This document shows, piece after piece, positions 36,342 to 45,490 of a stretch of 64,000 bases of DNA (within the stretch, counting starts at the first letter, position 1; every line of letters starts with the position of its first letter). The translations under genes and the position numbers were made by a program. The notes beneath the pieces were generated by a model, which did no database searches, was not told the DNA's origin, and saw only the letters and a list, made by a program, of their open reading frames with translations. This DNA comes from Serratia proteamaculans (GTDB lineage Bacteria > Pseudomonadota > Gammaproteobacteria > Enterobacterales > Enterobacteriaceae): positions 620,001 to 684,000 of the forward strand of contig NZ_WBKI01000001.1 of NCBI RefSeq assembly GCF_008830365.1. Direction: 5' to 3'.

Positions 36342-37892
36342 ATGAATAAGATCAAATACGCCGCTCTGGCGGCTGCAGTGACGATGGGCCTGGCGGTAAT
36401 AGGTCAGGCGCAGGCGGCGGTCCCCAAGGACATGCTGGTAATTGGCAAGGCGGCCGACCCGCAAACGCTGGATCCGGCGGTCACTATTGATAACAACGAC
36501 TGGACGGTGACTTATCCGGCTTACCAACGGCTGGTGCAGTACAAAACCGAAGGCGGCAAAGGCTCGACCCAGGTGGAAGGTGAGCTGGCCGAGAGCTGGA
36601 CGGCTTCTGACGATCAGCTGGTCTGGACCTTTAAACTCAAACCCGGCAACAAGTTTGATGATGGTTCGGACGTCAATGCCGAAGCTGTGAAGTGGTCGTT
36701 CGAACGCCTGATGAAGATTGGTCAGGGCCCGTCCGAAGCTTTCCCGAAAGATTTACAGGTCACGGTGGTGGCTCCGCTGACGGTACGCTTTACCTTGAAA
36801 ACGCCGTTTGCGCCGTTCCTGTACACCCTGGCCAACGACGGGGCCGGTATTGTTAACCCGGCGATTGCCAAGGCCAATCCGGCGGATGAGGGTAAAGCCT
36901 GGCTGGCCAACCACAGCGCCGGTTCTGGTGCTTACAAGTTGGATCGTTGGCAAAAAGGCCAGCAACTGGTGCTGGTGCCGAATCCACATTACAGCGGGGC
37001 TAAACCGGCGTTTAAACGCGTGACGGTGAAAATCATCGGTGAAAGCGCTACCCGCCGTTTGCAATTGACACGCGGTGACCTGGATATTGCCGAATCGCTG
37101 CCGATTGACCAACTGACGGCGCTGAAGAGTGAAAACAAGGTGGCGGTCAATGAGTATCCGTCGCTGCGGGTGACCTACTTATATCTCAACAACGGCAAAG
37201 CGCCGCTGAATCAGGTTGATCTGCGCCGCGCCATTTCCTACGCGGTGGATTACCAGGGCATGGTGAAGGGTATCCTCGGCGGCAATGGTAAACAGATGCG
37301 TGGCCCGATCCCTGAAGGCATGTGGGGTTACGATGCCAACGCGCAGCAATACAGCCAGGATGCGGACAAGGCCAAGGCGGCTCTGGCTGCGGTGAAGGAT
37401 AAACCCGCTTCACTGAACTTCCTGTACTCGATCAGCGACCCAAACTGGGAGGCGATTGCGCTCTCGGTGCAGGCCAGCCTGGCGACAGTAGGCATCAACG
37501 TCAAACTGGAGAAACTGGCCAATGCCACCATGCGTGACCGCATCGGCCAGGGGAATTACGACATCGCCATCGGCAATTGGAGCCCGGATTTTGCCGACCC
37601 CTACATGTTCATGAACTATTGGTTCGAATCCGACAAGAAAGGCCTGCCGGGCAACCGTTCGTTCTACAGCGATCCGCAGGTAGACGCGCTGTTGAAGAAA
37701 GCGGTTTCGGTGTCCGATCAACAGGTGCGTACCGGCGATTACCAGGCGGCGCAGAAAATCGTCATCGACCAGGCGGCCTATGTTTACCTGTTCCAGAAAA
37801 ACTACCAGGTGGCGATGAACAAAGACGTGAAGGGCTTTGTGTATAACCCGATGCTGGAGCAAGTGTTCAACGTTGGGCAGATGAGTAAGTAA
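36342..37892 (+). CDS. ddpA: Periplasmic peptide-binding protein, DdpA-like, 516 aa
   Basis: An SBP_bac_5 family protein. The signal peptide is MNKIKYAALAAAVTMGLAVI with cleavage near AQA-AV. The mature core shows DPQTLDPAVTIDNND and LAESWTASDDQLVWTFKLKP. It is the substrate receptor for the downstream permease and ATPases. ATG 36342 with AGGAG upstream is preferred over the TTG six bases earlier. Confidence 0.85.
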   Translation: MNKIKYAALAAAVTMGLAVIGQAQAAVPKDMLVIGKAADPQTLDPAVTIDNNDWTVTYPAYQRLVQYKTEGGKGSTQVEGELAESWTASDDQLVWTFKLKPGNKFDDGSDVNAEAVKWSFERLMKIGQGPSEAFPKDLQVTVVAPLTVRFTLKTPFAPFLYTLANDGAGIVNPAIAKANPADEGKAWLANHSAGSGAYKLDRWQKGQQLVLVPNPHYSGAKPAFKRVTVKIIGESATRRLQLTRGDLDIAESLPIDQLTALKSENKVAVNEYPSLRVTYLYLNNGKAPLNQVDLRRAISYAVDYQGMVKGILGGNGKQMRGPIPEGMWGYDANAQQYSQDADKAKAALAAVKDKPASLNFLYSISDPNWEAIALSVQASLATVGINVKLEKLANATMRDRIGQGNYDIAIGNWSPDFADPYMFMNYWFESDKKGLPGNRSFYSDPQVDALLKKAVSVSDQQVRTGDYQAAQKIVIDQAAYVYLFQKNYQVAMNKDVKGFVYNPMLEQVFNVGQMSK

Positions 37893-37940
37893 TCTTCTTC
37901 GGGCAGCCGTTTGGCTGCCCCTGCACCATGGGAAATCGCT

Positions 37941-38957
37941 ATGAACGTTTGGAGCCTTATCCGTCAGCGTTGCTGGGGGTTGGTGCTGGTGATGTTCGGG
38001 GTGTGCGTGATCACCTTTACCATCTCGCACCTGATCCCCGGCGATCCGGCGCGGTTACTGGCCGGTGACCGTGCCAGCGAGGAAATCGTCCAGCACATCC
38101 GCCAGCAACTGGGCCTGGATCAGCCGTTATATGTGCAATTTGGCCGCTACGTGCTGGATCTGCTGCATGGCGATCTGGGTACTTCCATCCGCACCGGCCG
38201 CCCGGTGCTGGAGGATCTGCGTGCTTTCTTTCCCGCCACGCTGGAGCTGGCTTTTTGCGCCTTGCTGCTGGCAATAGTGCTGGGGGTGCCGCTCGGCGTG
38301 GTGTCGGCGGTTTATCGCAATAAATGGCCCGATCATCTGGTACGACTGCTGTCGGTAACCGGCATCTCCACCCCGGCATTCTGGCTGGGGCTGGGCGTCA
38401 TTATCCTTTTTTATGGCCAACTGAATCTATTGCCCGGCGGCGGCAGGCTGGACGACTGGCTGGATCCGCCCACCCATATCACCGGCTTCTATCTGCTGGA
38501 CTCCCTGTTGACCGGCAACGGCGAAGCATTCTGGAACAGCCTGCAGCATCTGATCTTGCCCGCGCTGACGCTGGCGTTTGTTCACCTCGGGGTAGTGGCG
38601 CGGCAAATCCGCTCGGCGATGCTCGAACAACTGGGGGAAGATTACATCCGTACTGCGCGCGCCAACGGCCTTTCGCACTGGCGAGTGGTACTGGGTCATG
38701 CATTGCCGAACGCGTTGATCCCCTCGGTAACGGTGTTGGGGCTGGCATTGGGAGATCTACTCTACGGTGCGGTGCTGACCGAAACGGTATTCGCCTGGCC
38801 GGGCATGGGCGCTTACGTGGTGGATTCTATACAGGCGCTGGATTTCCCGGCGGTAATGGGCTTTGCGGTGGTGGTGTCCTTCGCCTACGTGATGGTTAAT
38901 TTGATTGTCGATCTGCTCTACCTGTGGATCGACCCGCGAATGGGGCGCGAGGGATAA
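37941..38957 (+). CDS. ddpB: Peptide ABC transporter permease, DdpB-like, 338 aa
   Basis: Six membrane segments are visible. The first (WGLVLVMFGVCVITFTISHL) is followed by the conserved GDPAR of this family, and the EAA-type loop is AEDYIRTARANGLSHWRV-like. It pairs with DdpC. The 3' end TAATG overlaps the next start. Confidence 0.87.
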   Translation: MNVWSLIRQRCWGLVLVMFGVCVITFTISHLIPGDPARLLAGDRASEEIVQHIRQQLGLDQPLYVQFGRYVLDLLHGDLGTSIRTGRPVLEDLRAFFPATLELAFCALLLAIVLGVPLGVVSAVYRNKWPDHLVRLLSVTGISTPAFWLGLGVIILFYGQLNLLPGGGRLDDWLDPPTHITGFYLLDSLLTGNGEAFWNSLQHLILPALTLAFVHLGVVARQIRSAMLEQLGEDYIRTARANGLSHWRVVLGHALPNALIPSVTVLGLALGDLLYGAVLTETVFAWPGMGAYVVDSIQALDFPAVMGFAVVVSFAYVMVNLIVDLLYLWIDPRMGREG

Positions 38958-39850
38958 TGACGATGACTCAAATCGAACAACCGCCGGTGACACAACCGAC
39001 CTTACGTTTTATCAGCCTGCGTCGTGCCTGGTATCGGGTGCGGCGTAGCCCGCTGACGCTGTTGGGCGCCGCCATAATGATTGTCGTGCTGTTCCTGATG
39101 CTGTTCTCACCGTGGCTGGTACCGCACAACCCGGATGCGATTGACCTTACCGCACGTTTGCTGCCGCCCTCTGCCAACCACTGGTTCGGTACCGATGAAG
39201 TGGGCCGAGATCTGTTCAGCCGGGTGCTGGTCGGCAGCCGACAGTCGGTGGCCGCCGGGCTGGCAGTGGTGGTGCTGGCGGGGGGGATTGGCTCGCTGCT
39301 TGGCTGTTTCTCCGGCGTGATCGGCGGCACGGTCGATGCGTTGATCATGCGTTGCATGGACATCATGCTGTCGGTGCCTTCGCTGGTGCTGACCATGGCG
39401 CTGGCGGCGGCGCTCGGGCCCAGCCTGTTCAATGCCATGCTGGCGATTGCGGTGGTGCGCATTCCGTTTTATGTCCGACTGGCGCGTGGCCAGACGTTGA
39501 CGCTACGCCACCAGGCCTACATGCAGGCGGCGCGTACCTTTGGCGCTTCCCGCTGGCACCTAATCGGTTGGCATGTGCTGCGTAACGTAATGCCGCCGTT
39601 GGTGGTTCAGGCGTCACTGGACATTGGCACCGCGATCCTGATGGCGGCTACGCTGGGCTTTATCGGCCTGGGTGCCCAGCAACCGACCGCTGAATGGGGT
39701 GCGATGGTGGCCAACGGCCGTAACTATGTGCTCGACCAGTGGTGGTATTCAGCCTTTCCCGGTACGGCGATCCTGATCACCGCCACCGGCTTCAACCTGT
39801 TCGGCGATGGTCTGCGCGACCTGCTGGATCCTAAAGCTCGGGGGCGCTGA
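38957..39850 (+). CDS. ddpC: Peptide ABC transporter permease, DdpC-like, 297 aa
   Basis: It shares the DppC layout: an N-terminal helix after a charged tail (LTLLGAAIMIVVLFLMLFSP), HWFGTDEVGRDLFSRVLVG, and an EAA loop with LRHQAYMQAARTFGASRW. The start overlaps the ddpB stop, and the stop overlaps the ddpD start (ATGA). Confidence 0.87.
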   Translation: MTMTQIEQPPVTQPTLRFISLRRAWYRVRRSPLTLLGAAIMIVVLFLMLFSPWLVPHNPDAIDLTARLLPPSANHWFGTDEVGRDLFSRVLVGSRQSVAAGLAVVVLAGGIGSLLGCFSGVIGGTVDALIMRCMDIMLSVPSLVLTMALAAALGPSLFNAMLAIAVVRIPFYVRLARGQTLTLRHQAYMQAARTFGASRWHLIGWHVLRNVMPPLVVQASLDIGTAILMAATLGFIGLGAQQPTAEWGAMVANGRNYVLDQWWYSAFPGTAILITATGFNLFGDGLRDLLDPKARGR

Positions 39851-40854
39851 TGAGTGAAACTACCGTTTTATCTATCGATGAGTTGCAACTGGAATTTCCG
39901 GTCTACGGCGGCAGCGTCAAAGCGCTTAACCGTGTCTCACTGCAGGTTAAGGCCGGTGAGATTGTCGGCGTGGTGGGCGAGTCCGGCTCCGGCAAGTCGG
40001 TGACCGCGATGATGACCCTGCGTCTGCTGGCGGAGGACGGCTACAGCGTGACCGGCGGTTCGCTGGAGATGTTGGGTACCGACGTACTGAAGGCCAGCGA
40101 GCGACAAATGCGCCAACTGCGGGGCGCCAGGGTGTCGATGATTTTTCAGGAGCCGATGAGCGCGCTGAACCCGACGCGCAAGATTGGTCGCCAGATGTGT
40201 GAAGTGATCCGCCTGCATCAGCGGTTATCGGCGGCAGCGGCCCGTGACAAGGCGATCCAACTGCTGCGGGAGATGCAAATTGCCGATGCGGAGCGGGTGA
40301 TGGAGCGTTATCCGTTTGAGCTGTCCGGCGGTATGCGCCAGCGGGTGCTGATCGCCATGGCATTCTCCTGTGAGCCAGAGCTGATTATCGCCGACGAACC
40401 CACCACCGCACTGGACGTCACGGTGCAGCGTCAGGTGCTGCGTTTGTTACAGCAGAAAGCGCGCGCCAGCGGTACGGCGGTGCTGTTTATCACCCATGAT
40501 ATGGCGGTGGTGTCGCAGCTTTGTGACCGGGTGTATGTGATGTACGCCGGGCACGTGATTGAAAGCGGGGTTACCGCCAGAGTGATTGAACACCCGAGCC
40601 ACCCGTATTCCATCGGGCTGTTGCTGGCGGCACCGGAGCGCGCCGAACCGCGCAGCCTGCTGCGGGCTATTCCCGGCACGGTACCCAATCTCAGTGCGTT
40701 GCCGCCGGGCTGTGCCTTCAGCAACCGCTGCCGCCACGCCGACGCCCAGTGCCAACAAACACCGTCGCTGCTGCCATTAGCCGCTGAACCGACCCAGCGG
40801 GTGGCCTGCTGGCATCCGCAGTCAATCGAACTGGAGGTAAGAAATGAACCTTGA
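39850..40854 (+). CDS. ddpD: Peptide ABC transporter ATPase, DdpD-like, 334 aa
   Basis: Walker [11 protein letters not shown], signature [13 protein letters not shown] and Walker [13 protein letters not shown] are all intact. The oligopeptide ABC C-terminal domain (oligo_HPY) shows [17 protein letters not shown]. It energises uptake together with DdpF. Confidence 0.9.
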   Translation: MSETTVLSIDELQLEFPVYGGSVKALNRVSLQVKAGEIVGVVGESGSGKSVTAMMTLRLLAEDGYSVTGGSLEMLGTDVLKASERQMRQLRGARVSMIFQEPMSALNPTRKIGRQMCEVIRLHQRLSAAAARDKAIQLLREMQIADAERVMERYPFELSGGMRQRVLIAMAFSCEPELIIADEPTTALDVTVQRQVLRLLQQKARASGTAVLFITHDMAVVSQLCDRVYVMYAGHVIESGVTARVIEHPSHPYSIGLLLAAPERAEPRSLLRAIPGTVPNLSALPPGCAFSNRCRHADAQCQQTPSLLPLAAEPTQRVACWHPQSIELEVRNEP

Positions 40855-41791
40855 AGCGCTGCTGGAATTGCGCGACGTGCGGCTGCGCTTTCCCGCCAGT
40901 TATAACTGGCGCGGTAAGCCGCGAGAGTATGTGCATGCGCTCAATGGGCTGGATCTCAATATCATGCGTGGGGAAACCCTGGGCATCGTCGGCGAATCCG
41001 GCTGCGGCAAAAGTACGCTGGCGCAGTTGCTGATGGGGTTGTTGAAGCCCAGCAGCGGCGAACTGTTGCGTGCACGTAACGAAGGTTCCTGGTTTGGCAG
41101 CGGCATGCAGATGGTGTTTCAGGATCCGCAGTCGTCGCTCGATCCACGTCTGCCGGTGTGGCGCATTATCACCGAACCTGTGTATGTACAGCAGCATAAC
41201 AGCGTGATGCAGCGGCGAGCACAGGCGGCAGAACTGGCGCAACAGGTCGGTCTGCGACCGGAGGCGATTGACCGGTTGCCGCACGAGTTTTCCGGCGGGC
41301 AGCGCCAGCGCATTTCCATTGCTCGTGCGCTGTCCTCACAGCCGGATATCATCGTGCTGGATGAACCGACCTCGGCACTGGATATCTCGGTGCAGGCGCA
41401 GATCCTCAATCTGCTGGTGGAACTGCAACGCCAGCGCAACCTGACCTATGTGCTGATCTCGCATAACGTCTCGGTGATTCAGCACATGAGCGACCGGGTG
41501 GCGGTGATGTATCTGGGGCAAATCGTTGAGTTGGGGCCGACCGCGCAGGTACTGCGCCAGCCGCAGCATCCTTATACCCGGCTATTGCTGGATTCGGTGC
41601 CCCGCGCCGGCCGTTCGCTGAGCGACAGTACCATTGAAGATCGCAAGGGCGAACTGCCGGGCAACCGCCAGTTACCCCAGGGCTGCTTTTTCCGTGAGCG
41701 CTGTCCCTACGCTGGAGAAGGCTGCCAACTGCCACAAAACCTGCGTGTCAATCTGGCAGGCACGGCGGTGCGTTGCCATAAGGTGGCATAA
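40844..41791 (+). CDS. ddpF: Peptide ABC transporter ATPase, DdpF-like, 315 aa
   Basis: Walker A GESGCGKSTL, signature FSGGQRQRISIAR and Walker [13 protein letters not shown] are intact. The C-terminal oligo_HPY domain has PQGCFFRERCPYAGEGC. It overlaps ddpD by 11 nt and ends the operon. The next gene is convergent, only 12 bp away. Confidence 0.9.
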   Translation: MNLEALLELRDVRLRFPASYNWRGKPREYVHALNGLDLNIMRGETLGIVGESGCGKSTLAQLLMGLLKPSSGELLRARNEGSWFGSGMQMVFQDPQSSLDPRLPVWRIITEPVYVQQHNSVMQRRAQAAELAQQVGLRPEAIDRLPHEFSGGQRQRISIARALSSQPDIIVLDEPTSALDISVQAQILNLLVELQRQRNLTYVLISHNVSVIQHMSDRVAVMYLGQIVELGPTAQVLRQPQHPYTRLLLDSVPRAGRSLSDSTIEDRKGELPGNRQLPQGCFFRERCPYAGEGCQLPQNLRVNLAGTAVRCHKVA

Positions 41792-41803
41792 CGGCCTCTT
41801 TGA

Positions 41804-42592
41804 TCAACGGATAATACCGCGCGTCGAACGTGTAAAAAAATCGTTGAACAGGCTCAACAGCGGGTATTCCACGCTGAGGTGAATGATTTCTTGCCGGACG
41901 TCCTCCAGTGCCATGGCCCGGTGGTAGATCATGTCATACAGCGAGTGAATCACCCGCTGCTGTTGCGGGTCGGCGGCCAAAAAAGCCGGTGCGGACAGGT
42001 GTACACCACCGGGTTTGGCGCGCTGCCCCGCAGCCAATACGAAAGGCGGCAGATCTTGCACCGCCAGGGAGTGGTCGTCTAAGCGCGCATGGGCACCGAT
42101 AATGCAAAATTGATGTATCGCGCACCGGGCGCCGATCCAGGCGGCATCGCCCAGTTCAACATGCCCGGCCAAACCGCTGTGATCGCCGAGGTAAGTGCCG
42201 TCACCGATGATACAGTCGTGGGCCACATGCACATTGTCGCGCAGATCATTGTCATTACCGATAATGGTTCGCTGGCAGCCTTGCAGCGTCCCGCGATGCA
42301 GGGTGGCATATTTGCCGATGCGATTGCGATCGCCGAGGGTTAGCGTGGTTGGCTCACCAGCATATTTCAAATCCTGGCTGGCTTCGCCGATCGAGGAAAA
42401 CGGGCCGATGACATTGTCACGGCCGATACGTGTCAGGCCATTAATCACCGTATGCGAGGCGATTGAGGTGCCTTCACCAATCTCAACGCCGGCAGAAATG
42501 TAGCAAAAGGGGCCGATACGCACGCGGGCACCGATAATCACGCCGGGCTCAATCACGCTGTTGTCGGCAATACGGGCAGAGGGAGAAATCAT
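41804..42592 (-). CDS. Additional LpxA, UDP-GlcNAc acyltransferase paralogue, 262 aa
   Basis: Left-handed beta-helix hexapeptide repeats run through the first 190 residues. Signature stretches match E. coli LpxA: NQDLKYAGEPT-like DLKYAGEPTTL, TLHRGTLQG (catalytic His), HQFCIIGAH and DFFTRSTRGIIR at the end. The length of 262 aa is exactly that of LpxA. It stands apart from the lpxD-fabZ-lpxB cluster, so it is a second copy. It may add a different acyl chain or work under special conditions. ATG 42592 has AGGA 8 nt upstream. Confidence 0.87.
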   Translation of the reverse strand: MISPSARIADNSVIEPGVIIGARVRIGPFCYISAGVEIGEGTSIASHTVINGLTRIGRDNVIGPFSSIGEASQDLKYAGEPTTLTLGDRNRIGKYATLHRGTLQGCQRTIIGNDNDLRDNVHVAHDCIIGDGTYLGDHSGLAGHVELGDAAWIGARCAIHQFCIIGAHARLDDHSLAVQDLPPFVLAAGQRAKPGGVHLSAPAFLAADPQQQRVIHSLYDMIYHRAMALEDVRQEIIHLSVEYPLLSLFNDFFTRSTRGIIR

Positions 42593-42848
42593 GGCGCATC
42601 CTGATGGCGGCGCGTGGCTATCCATCAGCCAGGCCAGTCATCGGTTAATTATTAAGCCGGATTCTGGATTAATTAAGGGGGGAACAGGAAAGTGTGGCAG
42701 GAAGTTTGCCTTCCCGTCGGTGTGACAAGGTTGTCTGGGGCCAGCATAAGCCGGTAGACGCCTTAGACTGCTACTTTATATTTTATTTATTTTGTGAACC
42801 TTTAGGTAATAACGGAATGTTACCACCGGCGGTAAACAGAAGATCAAC

Positions 42849-42878
42849 AACAGGCAAAACGGTCACGCTTTGCCTGTT
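42849..42878 (-). terminator. Hairpin terminator for the small membrane gene
   Basis: AACAGGCAAA (42849-42858) and TTTGCCTGTT (42869-42878) form a perfect 10-bp stem just beyond the - strand gene that ends at 42888. The U run is weak. Confidence 0.55.
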
Positions 42879-42887
42879 CATTCAGGC

Positions 42888-43169
42888 TCAGGGCATGGGC
42901 CAGTCGGTGGGAGTGTTGCTGACGACTTCGACATACATGTCCCAGGCGTGGGACCAGAAAAGCACAAAACCTTCCTGACTGAAGCTGATGCCCATCAAGC
43001 CCATGACGAACCAGCAGGTGGTGAACAACCCCAGGCTGCTGAACATAAATGCCATACCGTTGCGGCTGGTCTTACGGCAAACGACGTTTAGCTGGCTGGC
43101 CATAAACATCATAACGGCGCTCAGTAACTCCCAGCGCATCATAATAAAACCTGTGGCAATGGCACTCAT
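42888..43169 (-). CDS. Small inner-membrane protein, 93 aa
   Basis: Hydrophobic segments at about 8-25, 38-56 and 58-78 (MFSSLGLFTTCWFVMGLMGI) suggest two or three helices. The family is not recognised. It is divergent from the PBP2 gene, and a CRP site lies in the shared intergenic region. Confidence 0.6.
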   Translation of the reverse strand: MSAIATGFIMMRWELLSAVMMFMASQLNVVCRKTSRNGMAFMFSSLGLFTTCWFVMGLMGISFSQEGFVLFWSHAWDMYVEVVSNTPTDWPMP

Positions 43170-43240
43170 CGAACATGGTCCTTGGGAAAAGCCGCAACCG
43201 ACAGGGCGCCGGGAGGTTTATGCGGGCAAAAATGGAATAA

Positions 43241-43256
43241 TGTGATCTGCGTCACA
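43241..43256. promoter_or_regulatory. CRP/FNR-type site
   Basis: TGTGATCTGCGTCACA matches TGTGA-N6-TCACA. It is 72 bp upstream of the - strand small membrane gene and 207 bp upstream of the PBP2 gene, so the small gene is the likelier target. Confidence 0.65.
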
Positions 43257-43462
43257 TTGTAGCACTGGCGCAAACGGCGGCTCAATCCCTGAGCGGGAGA
43301 AAAATCGGCATTTGGTAACATTCCAACATGCTGAAACATTTATGTCATTTCATTAGCAACCTTTTAATGGGGCACCTTCGGCAATAACGCTATGCTTGCC
43401 GACTTTTCACTGCCCTGATTTATCTTGGGAAAGTGTGACGTCAGACAGGTAACTCGCCACGC

Positions 43463-45388
43463 ATGGCCCTATTACAAGATAAAATTCGTGACCATTCCGC
43501 AGAGGAAATGCTGTTTATCCGCCGTGCCAGTGTGGCTATGGTGCTGGTTGTCGCCTGTTTTGGTGTACTGGTCGCCAACCTGTACCGTTTGCAGATTAAA
43601 CAGCATGGGTTTTACCAAACGCGATCTAATCAAAACGACATTAAAATGGTGCCGATTGCCCCTAGCCGCGGGCTGATCTTTGATCGCAATGGCACCCCGC
43701 TGGTGCGCAATATAACGTTGTATCAAATCCAGATCATTCCCAGCAAAATCGACAATATGACCGCGCTGCTGCAAGAGCTGACGCCGATTGTCGATCTGAC
43801 CCCCGAAGACATCACCGCCTTTCGCGATGACATGCACCACAATGGCCGCTATAAGCCGGTGACGCTAAAAAACGGCCTGACCGAAACGGAAGTAGCGCGC
43901 TTTGCCGTCAATCAATACCGCTTTGACGGGGTAACCATCGATACCTATCAGCAACGTGAATATCCCTATGGTGCCGAGCTGGCGCATGTGGTGGGTTATG
44001 TATCGAAAATCAATGACGGTGATTTGAAACGGTTGGATAAAGAAGGCCTTAGTGAGAACTACGCCGCCGACCACAATATCGGCAAGCAGGGCATTGAGGC
44101 TTACTATGAGTCTGAGCTGCACGGTACCACCGGCTATCAGGAAGTGGAGGTGGACAACCACGGCCGGGTGATACGCCTGCTGAAGGAGCAGCCACCGCAG
44201 GCCGGCAAGAATATCTATCTAACGCTCGACTTGCGGTTGCAGCAGTACATTGAATCCGTGTTGAAGGGGCAGCGTGCGGCGGTGGTGGTTGAGGATCCGC
44301 GTGACGGCGGCATTCTGGCGATGGTGTCCAGCCCCAGTTACGATCCCAACCCTTTCGTGAAGGGCATCAGTTATCCCGCTTACAAGTCTCTGCTGGCTAA
44401 CCCTGATTTACCGCTGATTAACCGCGTTACGCAGGGGCTGTATCCACCGGCCTCCACCGTGAAACCCTACATGGCCACTTCTGCGCTGTTTGCCGGGGTG
44501 ATCACCCCCAACACCACTTTCTTTGGTGCCCCGACCTGGACCTTGCCGGGCACCCAACGCCGTTACCGTGACTGGCTAAAAAGCGGCCACGGCATGCTGA
44601 ACGTGACCAAGGCGATTGAAGAGTCTGCCGATACCTTCTTCTATCAGGTGGCATATGAAATGGGCATTGACCGTATTCACAGTTGGCTGAGTCAGTTTGG
44701 TTACGGTCAGGCGACCGGGATCGATCTTAATGAAGAGTATCGTGGCGTGCTGCCAAGCCGTGAATGGAAGCAGCGGGTGCATAAAAAACCCTGGTACCAG
44801 GGTGACACCATCTCGGTAGGGATTGGCCAGGGGTATTGGGTCGCCACGCCGATCCAGATGGTGAAGGCATTAACCACGCTGATCAATAACGGCAAGGTGA
44901 AAACACCGCATCTGCTGTATTCGATGAAGCAGGGCAACCGGGTCAGCCGCTATCAGCCGCCGGTACAAACCGCGCAGATTGGTGATGCCAAATCACCGTA
45001 TTGGGACATCGTACGCAACGGCATGTACGGCATGGCCAACCTGCCGAACGGCACCGGTTACAAGTTGTTCCACACCGCGTCATACCAAATCGCCGCCAAG
45101 TCCGGCACTTCACAGGTGTTCGGTCTGAAAGAAAATCAGACCTATAACGCCAAGATGATCCCAGTGCGGCTGCGTGACCATATCTTCTATACGCTGTTCG
45201 CCCCCTATAAAAATCCGCGGGTGGCCATGGCACTGATTTTGGAAAACGGCGGCGGTGACGGCGTGGTTGCAGGGCCGACCGCCCGGGCGATCCTCGACCA
45301 TATTTTCGACCCGGCTAATGCGCCACAGGCTGCGGACGATCGGCAAGTTAAACCGGAGTTAAACGACAGTGCGGACGTGCAACCGTAA
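43463..45388 (+). CDS. Alternative penicillin-binding protein 2 (MrdA paralogue), 641 aa
   Basis: A class B transpeptidase similar to E. coli PBP2 along its length: a membrane anchor at about 23-42, then APSRGLIFDRNGTPLVRN and IGKQGIEAYYESELHGTTG. The active site has PASTVKPY (SxxK), EESADTFFYQVAYEMG (SxD) and KSGTSQVFG (KSG). It is not next to rodA or rlpA as the housekeeping mrdA would be. It is followed by a PBP3 homologue, so the pair looks like an accessory elongation and division set. Confidence 0.88.
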   Translation: MALLQDKIRDHSAEEMLFIRRASVAMVLVVACFGVLVANLYRLQIKQHGFYQTRSNQNDIKMVPIAPSRGLIFDRNGTPLVRNITLYQIQIIPSKIDNMTALLQELTPIVDLTPEDITAFRDDMHHNGRYKPVTLKNGLTETEVARFAVNQYRFDGVTIDTYQQREYPYGAELAHVVGYVSKINDGDLKRLDKEGLSENYAADHNIGKQGIEAYYESELHGTTGYQEVEVDNHGRVIRLLKEQPPQAGKNIYLTLDLRLQQYIESVLKGQRAAVVVEDPRDGGILAMVSSPSYDPNPFVKGISYPAYKSLLANPDLPLINRVTQGLYPPASTVKPYMATSALFAGVITPNTTFFGAPTWTLPGTQRRYRDWLKSGHGMLNVTKAIEESADTFFYQVAYEMGIDRIHSWLSQFGYGQATGIDLNEEYRGVLPSREWKQRVHKKPWYQGDTISVGIGQGYWVATPIQMVKALTTLINNGKVKTPHLLYSMKQGNRVSRYQPPVQTAQIGDAKSPYWDIVRNGMYGMANLPNGTGYKLFHTASYQIAAKSGTSQVFGLKENQTYNAKMIPVRLRDHIFYTLFAPYKNPRVAMALILENGGGDGVVAGPTARAILDHIFDPANAPQAADDRQVKPELNDSADVQP

Positions 45389-45490
45389 ACGCGTTTGTTT
45401 TTACTTTCTTACAAACTGCAATCTTCTAAAGATTTTTGTCAGGGTAGACTGAAATCATTACATAACTTTAATAAAAACGCAGGGTTAACA

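Noticed and set aside
38324-38899. 191-aa + strand frame inside ddpB
   Set aside because: It is the GC-rich out-of-frame shadow of an intact permease gene.
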